Below, one piece after another: positions 45,719-55,395 of a stretch of 64,000 nt of DNA (the stretch's first letter is position 1; each line of letters begins with the position of its first letter). The notes beneath the pieces were generated by a model that was given only the letters and a program-made list of their open reading frames with translations, did no database searches and was not told the origin of the DNA. Source of the stretch: Sphingobium sp. Z007 (GTDB taxonomy: Bacteria > Pseudomonadota > Alphaproteobacteria > Sphingomonadales > Sphingomonadaceae); the NCBI RefSeq assembly GCF_900013425.1, contig NZ_FBXK01000005.1, forward strand, positions 1,736,001 to 1,800,000, read 5' to 3'. The position numbers were made by a program, and so were the translations under genes.

Positions 45719-45790
45719 GGGTGTTGGGGAGGGGTGGATGGCGGACGGTCAGGTTTGCCGGTGCAGGAGCCGTAGAGCGGATATAAATCC

Positions 45791-45822
45791 ACCCTCACCC
45801 CAGCGAAGGCTGGGGTGAGGGT
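45791..45822. repeat. Perfect 14-bp hairpin repeat with CACCCCAGC core
   Basis: ACCCTCACCCCAGC, GAAG, GCTGGGGTGAGGGT is a perfect stem-loop 72 bases after the DUF2807 pair. It shares its core with the element at 29618-29750. The rest of 45719-45966 shows no gene. Confidence 0.85.
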
Positions 45823-45966
45823 GAGGGAAACGGCCGCTTCTGGACAAAGGCACACCATGTTTTGAAGGCAAAAACTGGTCGCTTCCAGACATACCCCTCT
45901 AGTCATGCCGCGCTTGACCCTGCATCCCGCTTCTATCTGAGCACAGCCACCAAATCCTCGACTGCC

Positions 45967-46308
45967 TTACCGCTGCTTCTTCGCCGTGGTTGCGGTGAAA
46001 TCGGGGTCTTTGTTCGCCACCCAATCGACGAATTTGCGCACATTGGGATGGGCCAGCAGGCCCTCGACATCGGTGCCGTGGCGTTGCAATTCGGAATTGG
46101 TGAAATTGGCGATCAGCGTCTGCTGGCAGATCCCATGCATGGGAACGACATCGCGCCCGCCCCGGCTCTTGGGAACGGGATGGTGCCAGACGATCGTCTT
46201 GCCGGTCGGCCGCCCGCACAGCCAGCAATCTATCACCGGCAGCGGCGCGTCTTCCTCGGCAGGCACGTCTTCATAGCGACCATGTTTCGAATGTTTGCGG
46301 GCCATCAT
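45967..46308 (-). CDS. Small HNH-like protein
   Basis: A 113-residue protein containing CWLCGRPTGKTIVWHHPVPK, then SRGGRDVVPMHGICQQTLIA and NFTNSEL. The CxxC, HH and final His-x3-Cys are the layout of an HNH endonuclease fold with a zinc site, and the HHPVPKSRGG core is HNH-like. I do not know the substrate, and it could be a non-nuclease regulator. Start is ATG 46308 or 46305. It is not next to any restriction or phage gene. Confidence 0.7.
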   Translation of the reverse strand: MMARKHSKHGRYEDVPAEEDAPLPVIDCWLCGRPTGKTIVWHHPVPKSRGGRDVVPMHGICQQTLIANFTNSELQRHGTDVEGLLAHPNVRKFVDWVANKDPDFTATTAKKQR

Positions 46309-46764
46309 CTACCTGAATGTCTTGGGAACTGCGCCTCCTCTAAAGGCAAGAGAGCGCCATTACCACCGCTCAACCTGTGAACCGGCTTTCGCTACCCGAC
46401 GGCGGACAGACAAGCCAGCCGCCGGCCCATGAAAGCCTTTCAATGTAGGATTTTGTCTGGTCTATCCTTCTGGATGAACCCGCCGCCCCCTCCCCCCAGC
46501 CCTGCCATTGCGCGATCGGCGCATCGCTGTCGCGTGGGCGTCGCGCACCTGTCGCATGGGTGTGACCCATGTGGCGCGTCGGGGTGGCTTCACAGGGGCG
46601 TCGCGCTGGCCTCGCAGCGACTATCGGCCGATTTTGCCCGACGACGGTGTGAACTTCGGCCGTCGCGTCCTGCCGCGCCATCCTCCGCCTCCCTCGACCT
46701 TGCTTATCGAAAACTTTACCAGAGCGCCGCTAGACACAGCGGACGTCTCCACAGCCGGGTTTTG
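46309..46764. other. Long interval upstream of the Amt gene, with a palindrome
   Basis: No gene is supported in these 456 bases. An open frame runs into the Amt gene but lacks plausible protein. CATGGGT-GTG-ACCCATG at 46555-46571 is a perfect inverted repeat and could be an operator or mRNA hairpin. No NtrC or sigma54 site is obvious. Confidence 0.5.
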
Positions 46765-48039
46765 ATGATGCGCCTTTCTTTCGCCCTGCCTCTTCTGACC
46801 GCCTTGGCGCTGCCGCAACCGGCCTGGGCGCAGGTCGCGGTGGCCGATAGCGGCGATACCGGCTGGATGATCCTGTGCGCGCTGCTGGTGCTGCTGGCCG
46901 CGTTGCCGGGGCTGATGCTGCGCCATGCGGGGCAGGTCAATGTGCGCAACGCCCTGTCAGTGACGGGGCAGGGGGCGGCGGTCGCGGCGGTCGCCGCGCT
47001 GACCTGGGCCATTGCGGGCTACAGCATCGCCTATGCGCCGGGCAGCGCCTGGCTGGGCGGCGGCGGAAACCTGCTGCTCGCCAATCTCGCCCAGTTGCGC
47101 GACGGGCTGACCGTTCCCGAATCGGCGTTCGTCCTCTTCCAACTGTCCATCGCCCTGCTCGCCGCCTGCCTGCTGGTGGGCGCGGTGGCGGAGCGGACGC
47201 GGATCGGCTGGTGGATCGCCTTCACCCCGCTCTGGCTGCTGCTGGTCTATGCCCCGGTCGCCCATGCGGTGTGGGGCGGCGGCTGGCTCGCGGACCTGGG
47301 CGTCATGGATTTCGCCGGCGGGTTGGTGCTGCACGGCGTGGCGGGCTTTTCCGCCCTCGCCCTCGCATTGATCGCAGGCGCGCGGCGCGAGCCGTCCGAT
47401 CCCGGCCATGCTCCGTTGCTCAGCCTGGCGGGCGGCGGGCTGCTCTGGATCGGCCTGTCCGGCGTGGTTGGCGGCTGGGCGCTGGGCGCGACCGACGATG
47501 CCGCGACCGCGATCCTCAATCACCTCTTCGCCGCCTGCGCGGCGGCGCTGACCTGGGGGCTGCTCGACCGGATGTTGGGCGCCCGCACCAGCGCCACCGG
47601 CATAATCTCCGGCGCGCTGGCGGGCATCGCCGCCATATCGGCCAGCGCCGCGCTGGTCGGCACCGGCGGCGCGATGCTGATCGGCGTGATCGCCGCCTTT
47701 GTCGCCCGCATCGGTGGCGGCATCTTGTCCAGCCGGGTCGATGACGGCGCGGGTGTCTTTGCCATCCACGGGCTGGGCGGCCTGACGGGCGTGCTGCTGC
47801 TGCCGGTCTTCGTCCTGCCGCTGCTGGGCGGGGTCGGTTTCGACGCCAATATCAGCCTGCCCGGCGCGTTGACGTCGCAGGCCATCGGCCTGGTCGTGGT
47901 CGCCCTATGGGCGATGGTCGGCAGCGCGATCGCCGCGCTGATCGTGTCTGTCGTCATCCCCATGCGGGTGAGCGTACAGGAAGAGGCCGACGGCCTCGAC
48001 GCCAGCCAGCATGGCCAGCAGGGCTGGGACTTCCGCTAA
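46765..48039 (+). CDS. Divergent Amt/Rh-family transporter lacking the Phe gate
   Basis: The 424-residue protein has a signal-like N-terminus (ending AWAQ) and about 11 membrane segments with Amt motifs: GAVAERTRIGWWIA, HAVWGGGWLADLGVMDFAGG and LVLHGVAGF, GAGVFAIHGLGGLTGVLLL. The twin His (190 and 335) and Trp 170 align with AmtB H168, H318 and W148. The AmtB Phe-gate residues F107 and F215 align to Ile 129 and Val 234, and W212 to Leu 231. So this may not be a normal ammonium channel. No glnK is adjacent. The alignment is by eye. Confidence 0.75.
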   Translation: MMRLSFALPLLTALALPQPAWAQVAVADSGDTGWMILCALLVLLAALPGLMLRHAGQVNVRNALSVTGQGAAVAAVAALTWAIAGYSIAYAPGSAWLGGGGNLLLANLAQLRDGLTVPESAFVLFQLSIALLAACLLVGAVAERTRIGWWIAFTPLWLLLVYAPVAHAVWGGGWLADLGVMDFAGGLVLHGVAGFSALALALIAGARREPSDPGHAPLLSLAGGGLLWIGLSGVVGGWALGATDDAATAILNHLFAACAAALTWGLLDRMLGARTSATGIISGALAGIAAISASAALVGTGGAMLIGVIAAFVARIGGGILSSRVDDGAGVFAIHGLGGLTGVLLLPVFVLPLLGGVGFDANISLPGALTSQAIGLVVVALWAMVGSAIAALIVSVVIPMRVSVQEEADGLDASQHGQQGWDFR

Positions 48040-48043
48040 CGCC

Positions 48044-48919
48044 ATGCCGCCCCCCTCCTCTTACGCCGCCCCCTCTTCGGTCGCTGTCGCCATCTTCGCT
48101 CATCAGGAAGAACGTCGAATCGGCGCCTGCCTGGCGTCGCTACCGCTCGATCGCCCCGACACGTTCTTCCATGTGCTGGTCAACGGCACCACCGACGCCA
48201 CTGTGGCGCGGGCGCGGGATGCGGCGGGCGGGCGGGCCAATGTCATCGTCCATGACATACGGGAGGGTGGCAAGTCGCGGACCTGGAACCATATGGTCCA
48301 CGACCTGCTGACCGGGGCGGAGCAGGCGGTCATCTTCATGGATGGCGATGCGCAGATCGTGGCGGGGTCGATCGACGCGCTGGTCGCCGATCTGGTCGCC
48401 CATCCCCACGCCAATGCTGCGTCGGGCATGCCGATGAACGGCCGGATGGCGGCAACCTATCGCGGCACGCTGCACAGCGAAGGCGGGCTGTTCGGCGATC
48501 TCTACGCTCTGTCAGGGCGATTTCTGGCGGACATTCGCGCCCGCAAGCTGCGCCTGCCCGACGATTTGATCGGCGACGACGGGCTGGTGGCGTCCTGGGC
48601 GCATACCGGGTTGCAGAAGGATATCGCGTGGGATCTGGCGGGGGTCGTGCCCTGCGACGATGCGGGCTTTCTGTGCGAACAGGTCAGCCTGGCCCGACCC
48701 CAGACCTGGCATATGCACTATAAGCGGCTGATCAACTATTCGGTGCGTTTCTACCAGAACCGGATCGTGTCGGACATCATGACGCGCGAGGGGCCGGGCG
48801 GCCTCCCCGCGCGTCTCGCTACCCTCTATCCCGAATGGCTGGCCCGTTTCCGCCCGCGCCCCGGCCCGACCGTCTGGTTCGACCGCAAAGCGCTCAAGCG
48901 GATGCGCAGCGCAGTTTAA
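48044..48919 (+). CDS. Family 2-like glycosyltransferase
   Basis: The 291-residue product has VAVAIFAHQEERRIGACLAS and, at about residue 100, AVIFMDGDAQIVAGSIDALV with the DxD (DGD) nucleotide-sugar motif of the GT-A fold. GDDGLVASWAHTGL could supply later active-site acids. The sugar and acceptor are unknown. It follows the Amt gene by 4 bases (ATG 48044 preferred to 48011), and its stop overlaps the convergent MFS gene by four bases. Confidence 0.78.
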   Translation: MPPPSSYAAPSSVAVAIFAHQEERRIGACLASLPLDRPDTFFHVLVNGTTDATVARARDAAGGRANVIVHDIREGGKSRTWNHMVHDLLTGAEQAVIFMDGDAQIVAGSIDALVADLVAHPHANAASGMPMNGRMAATYRGTLHSEGGLFGDLYALSGRFLADIRARKLRLPDDLIGDDGLVASWAHTGLQKDIAWDLAGVVPCDDAGFLCEQVSLARPQTWHMHYKRLINYSVRFYQNRIVSDIMTREGPGGLPARLATLYPEWLARFRPRPGPTVWFDRKALKRMRSAV

Positions 48920-50250
48920 TGGTCGCGGCCAGCCAGTTCCTTGTTCACGAACAGCGCCACCCCGGTCACCACCGCGCCCGACAGCAGATAGACGCCCGAC
49001 GCGGCCAGGCCAAACTCGGCGGAGACCAGCAAGGCGACCAGTGGCGCAAAACCGGCGCCCACCAACCACGCCAAGTCCGACGTCAGCGCCGACCCGGTAT
49101 AACGCGTCGCGGTGCGGAAGTTGGAAGCGACAATACCGGATGACTGGCCAAAGCTCAGGCCCAGCAGGATGAAGCCCAGCACCATGAAGGCGACTTCGCC
49201 CAGATCGCCGCCATCCAGCAACAGGGGCGCTGCAACCGCGAAGATGGCGATCCCCACGGCCGACCAGCCGATCAGGGTGCGGCGGCCCACCATGTCGGCG
49301 ACGAAGCCCGACACGATAATCGCCAGCACGCCGACGAATGCGCCAATCACCTCGATCATCAGGAAGCGTTCCAGCGGCTGATCGGTATAGAGCGCGATCC
49401 ACGACAGCGGGAACACGGTGACCATGTGGAACAGCGCGAAGCTGGCCATGGGCGCAAAAGCGCCGATGACGATGTTGCGCCCTTCGCTGCGGACGGTTTC
49501 GATGACCGGCGAGGGCTGGAGTTCGCGGGTTTCATAGAGCCGCGCAAACTCCTCTGTCACGACGATGCGCAGGCGCGCGAACAGGGCCACCACGTTGATC
49601 GCGAAGGCGACGAAGAAGGGATAGCGCCAGCCCCAGTCAAGGAAGTCGGCGGTGGACAGCGTATTGAGGAAGAAGGCGAACAGGCCCGCCGCCACCATCA
49701 GCGCTAGGGGCGCGCCCAGCTGCGGCATCATCGCATACCAGCCGCGCTTGTTCTTGGGCGCGTTGAGCGAGAGCAAGGAGGCCAAACCGTCCCAGGTGCC
49801 GCCAAGCGCGACGCCCTGCCCGGCGCGGAAAAGCGCCAGCAGCACGGCGGCCCAATGGCCGATCGTCTCATAACCCGGCAGGAAGGCGATGGCCGCCGTC
49901 GATCCGCCCAGCAGGAACAGCGCGATGGTGAGCTTGACCCCGCGGCCATAGGCGCGATCGACCACCATGAAGATGAACGACCCGATCGGACGGGTGATGA
50001 AGGCGAGCGCGAAGATGGCGAAGGACCAGAGCGTCCCCATCAACGGCGACATATAGGGGAAGATGTGCGCCGGGAAGACGATGCAGGATGCGATCGCATA
50101 AACGAAGAAGTCGAAAAATTCCGACGTGCGACCAATGATGACGCCGATCGCAATTTCGCCTGGCGCAACCTTCTTTTGCCCATGCGCGTGCAACTGGCGC
50201 ACGTCGCGTTCCGCCTGGGTCGAATTGGGCGTGGTCGTCGCGGAAGTCAT
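48916..50250 (-). CDS. MFS transporter, metabolite:H+ symporter (MHS) type
   Basis: The 444-residue product has 12 TM segments and MHS features: the N-terminal IGVIIGRTSEFFDFFVYAIA, VDRAYGRGVKLTIALFLLGG and SGFVADMVGRRTLIGWSAVG (repeat of loop 2-3). MHS proteins import dicarboxylates, betaines, shikimate and similar acids with protons. The substrate is unknown. The frame is open upstream to 50295, but ATG 50250 starts a typical N-terminus. Confidence 0.85.
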   Translation of the reverse strand: MTSATTTPNSTQAERDVRQLHAHGQKKVAPGEIAIGVIIGRTSEFFDFFVYAIASCIVFPAHIFPYMSPLMGTLWSFAIFALAFITRPIGSFIFMVVDRAYGRGVKLTIALFLLGGSTAAIAFLPGYETIGHWAAVLLALFRAGQGVALGGTWDGLASLLSLNAPKNKRGWYAMMPQLGAPLALMVAAGLFAFFLNTLSTADFLDWGWRYPFFVAFAINVVALFARLRIVVTEEFARLYETRELQPSPVIETVRSEGRNIVIGAFAPMASFALFHMVTVFPLSWIALYTDQPLERFLMIEVIGAFVGVLAIIVSGFVADMVGRRTLIGWSAVGIAIFAVAAPLLLDGGDLGEVAFMVLGFILLGLSFGQSSGIVASNFRTATRYTGSALTSDLAWLVGAGFAPLVALLVSAEFGLAASGVYLLSGAVVTGVALFVNKELAGRDH

Positions 50251-50295
50251 GGGGTAAAACGGACCTTCATGCTGCGGGAACGATCCGCGCCGCAC

Positions 50296-50311
50296 TTCGT
50301 TGCGCGACGAA
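50296..50311. promoter_or_regulatory. Near-perfect palindrome upstream of cyoA
   Basis: TTCGTTGCGCGACGAA is a 16-base palindrome with one mismatched pair, in the 127-base region between the MFS and cyoA genes. It contains GCGAC and its partner GTTGC, which look like RegA/PrrA half-sites, but those have loose consensus. It may be an operator for the oxidase operon. Confidence 0.4.
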
Positions 50312-50377
50312 TCATCCCTTTGGTTATTTACTCCATGCCCTATTTTGCAGATGCACAGGGATAGGACAAAAGGTCCA

Positions 50378-51565
50378 ATGTCGCGCGCCGCTCATCCTGA
50401 TAATGCGGGCCACATGATAGCCCGTCATTCCGCCACCAAGCGCGCATTTCTGCGCCGAATCGCGCCACTCCTGCTGCTGCCGCTGGGCGGATGCGACTGG
50501 GTGGTCATGTCCCCCGCCGGCGACGTTGCAATGCAGCAACGCAATCTGATCCTGATTTCGACCGCATTGATGCTGCTGATCATCATCCCCGTCATGGCGA
50601 TGACGATCTGGTTTGCGTGGAAATATCGGGAAAAGGCCAAGGCGGAGGATTATGATCCTGACTGGGACCATTCGACCAGCCTGGAACTGCTGATCTGGTC
50701 CGCGCCGCTGCTCATCATCATCGCGCTGGGCGCGGTGACGTGGAGCAGCACCCACCTGCTCGACCCCTATCGCCCGCTCGATCGTGTCGATCATGCGCGC
50801 AAGATGGATCCGGCGACCAAGCGGTTGCAGGTCGAAGTGGTGGCGATGGACTGGAAATGGGTGTTCATCTACCCTGAACTGGGCATCGCGACGGTGAACG
50901 AACTGGCCGCGCCGGTCGATCAGCCGATCGAGTTCAAGATCACCTCCTCCACCATCATGAACAGCTTCTTCGTGCCCGCGCTGGCCGGCCAGATCTACGC
51001 CATGCCGGGCATGCAGACCACTTTGCACGCGGTCGCCAACAAGCCCGGCGCGTTCGATGGTTTGTCCGCCAACTATTCAGGCGCGGGCTTCTCCCACATG
51101 CGCTTCAAGTTCCACGCCCTTGACCAGCGCGGGTTCGCCCAATGGGTCGCCCGCGTGAAGGCCAGCGGCGCGACGCTGGACCGCGCCACCTACGTCAAGC
51201 TGGAACAGCCCAGCGAGAAGGTGCCGCCGATGTATTTCAGCGGTGTCGAACCCAAGCTGTTTCATGCCGCGCTCAACATGTGCGTGCAGCCGGGCAAGAA
51301 GTGCATGGACGCGGTGATGATGACCGACTCCATGGGCGGCGCGGGCAAGGAATCGGCGCATGACGTCGAAGGGCTGCGCCATGACGGCACGATCGACGTC
51401 GGCGGCTTCCATCCGGTCGAGCCGGGCAAGAAGGGCGAGATCGCCCAGCCCGCGGGCATGACCCCGGCGGCGAAACGCACTCCGGTCGCGCAGGGCAAGC
51501 AAGCCCCCGGCCAGCAGGATGGCGATGGGCATGGCGGTGGCCATGCCGGTCACGAAGGCATGTGA
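50378..51565 (+). CDS. cyoA: Cytochrome bo3-type quinol oxidase subunit II
   Basis: A 395-residue lipoprotein-type subunit: lipobox LPLGGCDWV after a basic N-terminus, two TM helices (about residues 65-95 and 110-135), then a cupredoxin-like domain. The CuA cysteine cluster of cytochrome c oxidases is absent (AGFSHMRFKFHALDQRGFAQ), so it accepts electrons from quinol. It is longer than E. coli CyoA (about 315) because of a tail rich in Gly and His, ending GHGGGHAGHEGM. ATG 50378 follows AAAGG; ATG 50414 is an alternative. Confidence 0.93.
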   Translation: MSRAAHPDNAGHMIARHSATKRAFLRRIAPLLLLPLGGCDWVVMSPAGDVAMQQRNLILISTALMLLIIIPVMAMTIWFAWKYREKAKAEDYDPDWDHSTSLELLIWSAPLLIIIALGAVTWSSTHLLDPYRPLDRVDHARKMDPATKRLQVEVVAMDWKWVFIYPELGIATVNELAAPVDQPIEFKITSSTIMNSFFVPALAGQIYAMPGMQTTLHAVANKPGAFDGLSANYSGAGFSHMRFKFHALDQRGFAQWVARVKASGATLDRATYVKLEQPSEKVPPMYFSGVEPKLFHAALNMCVQPGKKCMDAVMMTDSMGGAGKESAHDVEGLRHDGTIDVGGFHPVEPGKKGEIAQPAGMTPAAKRTPVAQGKQAPGQQDGDGHGGGHAGHEGM

Positions 51566-51620
51566 TGCCCATGACCTGTCCCCGTTCTTTCATTTCTCTC
51601 TCGCCTGAAGGCTAGACGCC

Positions 51621-53639
51621 ATGTCCCCCTCCCCCGCCTCTGAAAATAGCGGCATCTGGAAGCTGATCTTCGGTCGGCTCGACTGGAGTTCGCTGCCCCT
51701 GCACGAGCCGATCGTCGTCGGCACCTTCATCATGGTGATGCTCGGCGGCCTCGTCGTCGTCGCGGGCATCACCAAATATAAGCTGTGGGGCATGTTGTGG
51801 AACGACTGGTTCACCACCGTCGACCATAAGCGCATCGGGATCATGTACATGATCCTCGGCCTCATCATGTTCGTGCGCGGCTTTGCCGACGCGGTCATGA
51901 TGCGCCTGCAGCAGGCGATGGCGTTCAACGGGTCGGAAGGCTATCTCAACGCCCATCATTACGACCAGATTTTCACGGCGCATGGCGTCATCATGATCTT
52001 CTTCGTCGCCATGCCGATGATCACCGGGATCATGAACTATATCGTCCCGCTCCAGATCGGCGCGCGCGACGTGTCCTTCCCCTTCCTCAACAATTTCAGC
52101 TTCTGGATGACCACGGCGGGCGCCGTGATCGTCATGATGTCGCTGTTCGTGGGGGAATTTGCGCGTACCGGCTGGCTGGCCTATCCGCCGCTGTCGGGCA
52201 TCGCCTATTCGCCGGGCGTCGGCGTCGACTATTATATCTGGGGCCTGCAAATCGCGGGCATCGGCACGCTGTTGTCTGGCGTCAACCTGATCGCGACCAT
52301 CGTCAAGATGCGCGCGCCGGGCATGACGATGATGAAGCTGCCCATCTTCACCTGGACCTCGCTCTGCGCCAACGTCCTGATCGTCGCGGCTTTTCCAGTG
52401 CTGACCGCCGTGCTGGCGCTGCTCAGCCTCGACCGTTATGTCGGCACCGCTTTCTTCACCAACGACATGGGCGGCAACCCCATGATGTATGTGAACCTGA
52501 TCTGGATCTGGGGTCACCCGGAAGTCTATATCCTCATCCTGCCGCTGTTCGGCGTGTTCAGCGAGGTTACTGCGACCTTCTCGAACAAGCGCCTCTTCGG
52601 CTACAGCTCGATGGTCTATGCAACAATCGTCATCGCGCTGCTCAGCTATCTGGTCTGGCTGCACCATTTCTTCACCATGGGATCGGGCGCCAGCGTCAAC
52701 AGCTTCTTTGGCATCACGACGATGGTCATTTCCATCCCGACCGGGGCCAAGCTCTTCAACTGGCTGTTCACCATGTATCGGGGGCGCATCCGTTTCGAGC
52801 TGCCGATGATGTGGACGGTAGCCTTCATGCTGACCTTCACGGTCGGCGGCATGACCGGCGTGCTGCTTGCCGTACCGCCTGCCGACTTCGTGCTGCACAA
52901 CTCCCTGTTCCTGATCGCGCATTTCCATAACGTCATCATCGGCGGCGTATTGTTCGGCCTGTTCGCGGCAATCAACTACTGGTGGCCCAAGGCGTTCGGC
53001 TACAAGCTGGACACCGTATGGGGCAAGCGCAGCTTCTGGCTGTGGGTCGTTGGCTTCTGGTTCGCTTTCATGCCGCTTTACATCCTGGGCCTGATGGGCG
53101 TGACCCGCCGGATGCGCGTGTTCGACGATCCCAGCTTGCAAATCTGGTTCCAAATTGCCGCCTTCGGCGCGCTGATGATCGCGGCCGGCATCGCCTGCAT
53201 GTTCGTCCAGTTCGCAGTCAGCATCATCAACCGTGACAAGTTGCGCGATACGACGGGTGATCCGTGGAACGGCCGTACGCTGGAATGGGCGACCAGCTCG
53301 CCCCCGCCAGACTATAATTTCGCCTTCACGCCCGTCATCCATGATGGTGACGCTTGGGCCGACATGAAAAAGCGCGGATATCAGCGTCCTTTGTCGGGGT
53401 ATGAAGCGATCCACATGCCGTCTAACACGGGCACCGGCATCATCATCGCCGGGCTGTCCGTGGCCTTTTCGGTCGGCATGATCTGGTACATCTGGTGGCT
53501 CGCGAGCCTCAGCTTCGTCGGCATCCTAGCCGTCGCGATCGGCCATACCTTCAACTATAAGCGCGACTTCTACATCCCCAAGGATGTGGTGGAGCGCACC
53601 GAGGGCGAGCGCACCGCGCTGCTCGCAGCCAAGGGTTAA
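51621..53639 (+). CDS. cyoB: Cytochrome bo3-type quinol oxidase subunit I
   Basis: The 672-residue catalytic subunit has about 15 TM segments. [17 protein letters not shown] matches the quinone-binding Arg/Asp region, [14 protein letters not shown] holds haem ligand His, [18 protein letters not shown] carries the His-Tyr cross-link and CuB His, WLHHFFTMG the CuB His pair, and [15 protein letters not shown] the haem-ligand His pair. It reduces oxygen to water and pumps protons. It lies 55 bases after cyoA. Confidence 0.97.
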   Translation: MSPSPASENSGIWKLIFGRLDWSSLPLHEPIVVGTFIMVMLGGLVVVAGITKYKLWGMLWNDWFTTVDHKRIGIMYMILGLIMFVRGFADAVMMRLQQAMAFNGSEGYLNAHHYDQIFTAHGVIMIFFVAMPMITGIMNYIVPLQIGARDVSFPFLNNFSFWMTTAGAVIVMMSLFVGEFARTGWLAYPPLSGIAYSPGVGVDYYIWGLQIAGIGTLLSGVNLIATIVKMRAPGMTMMKLPIFTWTSLCANVLIVAAFPVLTAVLALLSLDRYVGTAFFTNDMGGNPMMYVNLIWIWGHPEVYILILPLFGVFSEVTATFSNKRLFGYSSMVYATIVIALLSYLVWLHHFFTMGSGASVNSFFGITTMVISIPTGAKLFNWLFTMYRGRIRFELPMMWTVAFMLTFTVGGMTGVLLAVPPADFVLHNSLFLIAHFHNVIIGGVLFGLFAAINYWWPKAFGYKLDTVWGKRSFWLWVVGFWFAFMPLYILGLMGVTRRMRVFDDPSLQIWFQIAAFGALMIAAGIACMFVQFAVSIINRDKLRDTTGDPWNGRTLEWATSSPPPDYNFAFTPVIHDGDAWADMKKRGYQRPLSGYEAIHMPSNTGTGIIIAGLSVAFSVGMIWYIWWLASLSFVGILAVAIGHTFNYKRDFYIPKDVVERTEGERTALLAAKG

Positions 53640-53645
53640 ACCATC

Positions 53646-54290
53646 ATGGCAAGCGCACCTACCATAGACCCCGCCTTCCTGGACAAGGATGGCAATCCGC
53701 TGTTCCACCTGGCCCACGAGCCGCATCATCCCGAAGGGTCCAGCACCATGCTGGGCTTCTGGATATATCTGATGAGCGATTGCCTCATCTTCGCCTGTCT
53801 GTTCGCCACCTATGCAGTGCTGGGCGGTAATTATGCGGCGGGACCGGGGCCACGGGATCTATTCGATCTGCCGCTGGTGGCGCTCAACACCGCCATGCTG
53901 CTCTTTTCCTCCATAACCTATGGCTTCGCCATGCTGGCGATGGAAAAGAACAGGATCGCCGCGACGCAGGGCTGGCTGGCGATCACCGGCCTGTTCGGCC
54001 TGGCGTTCCTCAGCATCGAAATGTACGAGTTCGCGCACCTCATCCATGAGGGCGCGACGCCGATGCGGTCGGGCTTCCTGTCGGCCTTCTTCACGCTGGT
54101 CGGCACCCACGGGCTGCACGTCACCTTTGGCTGCATCTGGCTGGTCACGCTCATGGTCCAGGTCGCCAGACATGGCCTGATCCCCGCCAACCAGCGCCGC
54201 CTGATGTGCCTGTCGATGTTCTGGCACTTCCTCGACGTCATCTGGATCGGCGTCTTCACCTTTGTCTATCTGATGGGAATGTTGCGATGA
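53646..54290 (+). CDS. cyoC: Cytochrome bo3-type quinol oxidase subunit III
   Basis: The 214-residue membrane protein has five TM segments and the COX3 pattern: [20 protein letters not shown] in TM1, [40 protein letters not shown] and [19 protein letters not shown] with the conserved His. It supports the stability of subunit I. The gene starts 6 bases after cyoB and overlaps cyoD by four bases (ATGA). Confidence 0.95.
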   Translation: MASAPTIDPAFLDKDGNPLFHLAHEPHHPEGSSTMLGFWIYLMSDCLIFACLFATYAVLGGNYAAGPGPRDLFDLPLVALNTAMLLFSSITYGFAMLAMEKNRIAATQGWLAITGLFGLAFLSIEMYEFAHLIHEGATPMRSGFLSAFFTLVGTHGLHVTFGCIWLVTLMVQVARHGLIPANQRRLMCLSMFWHFLDVIWIGVFTFVYLMGMLR

Positions 54291-54673
54291 GCGATGCCGC
54301 CCACCCCAAGTCCGGCCATGACCACCCCGACGCCCATGCTGGCGCGCACGGGACGATGGGCAGCTACATGATCGGTTTCGGCCTGTCGGCGTTCCTGACG
54401 GCCATCCCCTTCTGGCTGGTTATGACGGGCTTCTTCGCCAATCCGCAGACGACCGCGATCATCATCATGGCCTTTGCCGTGGTGCAGATCGTCGTCCACA
54501 TGATCTACTTCCTGCATATGAATACCCGATCCGAAGGTGGCTGGTCGATGATGGCGCTGATGTTCACGCTGGTGCTGGTCGTCATCACCCTGTCGGGATC
54601 GATGTGGGTCATGTATCACCTCAACCATAATATGATGCCCACCATGTCGCATGACATGAGTCAGATGCCGTGA
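54287..54673 (+). CDS. cyoD: Cytochrome bo3-type quinol oxidase subunit IV
   Basis: The 128-residue product has a His/Asp-rich N-terminus ([20 protein letters not shown]) and three TM segments in the CyoD pattern ([60 protein letters not shown]). It aids assembly of the CuB site. ATG 54287 overlaps the cyoC stop. The overlap and Met/His-rich C-terminus fit the family. Confidence 0.93.
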   Translation: MSDAAHPKSGHDHPDAHAGAHGTMGSYMIGFGLSAFLTAIPFWLVMTGFFANPQTTAIIIMAFAVVQIVVHMIYFLHMNTRSEGGWSMMALMFTLVLVVITLSGSMWVMYHLNHNMMPTMSHDMSQMP

Positions 54674-55395
54674 CACAGGCCGAACCCCGCCCCGCCCCCA
54701 AGGGCAAGCGGGCGGGGTTTTCGGTCGGCCTGACGCTGATCGCGCTGATCCTGTTTGTCGGCCTGTGCGCGCTGGGCGTCTGGCAAGTGGAGCGACTGGC
54801 GTGGAAGCGCGACCTGATCGCCCGCGTTGATGCCCGCATCCGTGCCGCGCCAGGGCCTGCACCGCTTAGCGCGACCAAGGCCGACGAATATCGCCGGGTC
54901 ACCGCGACCGGCACCTTCCTGCATGACAAGGCTGTGCTGGTGCAGGCGGCCACGGTCCGCGGATCGGGCTATTGGGTGCTGACCCCGCTGCGGCAGCGCG
55001 ATGGCGCGATCCTTCTTATCAACCGTGGCTTTGTGCCGCCAGACGCCAAGACTCGCTACCAGAGGCCGCAGGGCGTGGTGCGCGTCACCGGCCTGCTGCG
55101 CCTGACCGAACCGGGCGGCGGCTTCCTGCGCAGCAACGATCCCCTAGCCGACCGCTGGTATTCGCGCGACGTCGCCGCCATCGCCGCGGCGCGCCAGCTC
55201 AATCCGGTTGCGAACTATTTCGTCGATGCGCAGGCCAGCCCTTCGCCGGACGCTCTTCCGATCGGCGGGCTGACGGTCGTCACCTTCCCCAATAACCATC
55301 TGCAATATGCCATCACCTGGTTCATACTGGCGGCGATGGTTGCCGGGGGCTATAGCCTGGTCATGCGCCAATCGGGAAAAGATCGCCGGGGATGA
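54670..55395 (+). CDS. SURF1-family oxidase assembly protein
   Basis: A 241-residue protein with TM helices near both ends (about 16-36 and 215-232) and the SURF1 core: LGVWQVERLAWKRDLIARVD near residue 34, GYWVLTPLRQRDGAILLINR and the final NNHLQYAITWFILAAMVAGG. SURF1 proteins help insert haem a into oxidases; the sphingomonad homologue is placed with a quinol oxidase. It starts with GTG 54670, overlapping cyoD by four bases, and overlaps regB by four bases. Confidence 0.9.
   Translation: MTQAEPRPAPKGKRAGFSVGLTLIALILFVGLCALGVWQVERLAWKRDLIARVDARIRAAPGPAPLSATKADEYRRVTATGTFLHDKAVLVQAATVRGSGYWVLTPLRQRDGAILLINRGFVPPDAKTRYQRPQGVVRVTGLLRLTEPGGGFLRSNDPLADRWYSRDVAAIAAARQLNPVANYFVDAQASPSPDALPIGGLTVVTFPNNHLQYAITWFILAAMVAGGYSLVMRQSGKDRRG

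Noticed and set aside
46429..46764. N-terminal extension of the Amt gene
   Set aside because: The extension is Pro/Arg/Ser-rich and non-membrane, whereas ATG 46765 begins a normal signal-like helix and Amt fold.
51612..53414. 600-codon open frame on the minus strand
   Set aside because: Antisense shadow of cyoB, rich in His, Asp and Arg with no recognisable domain.
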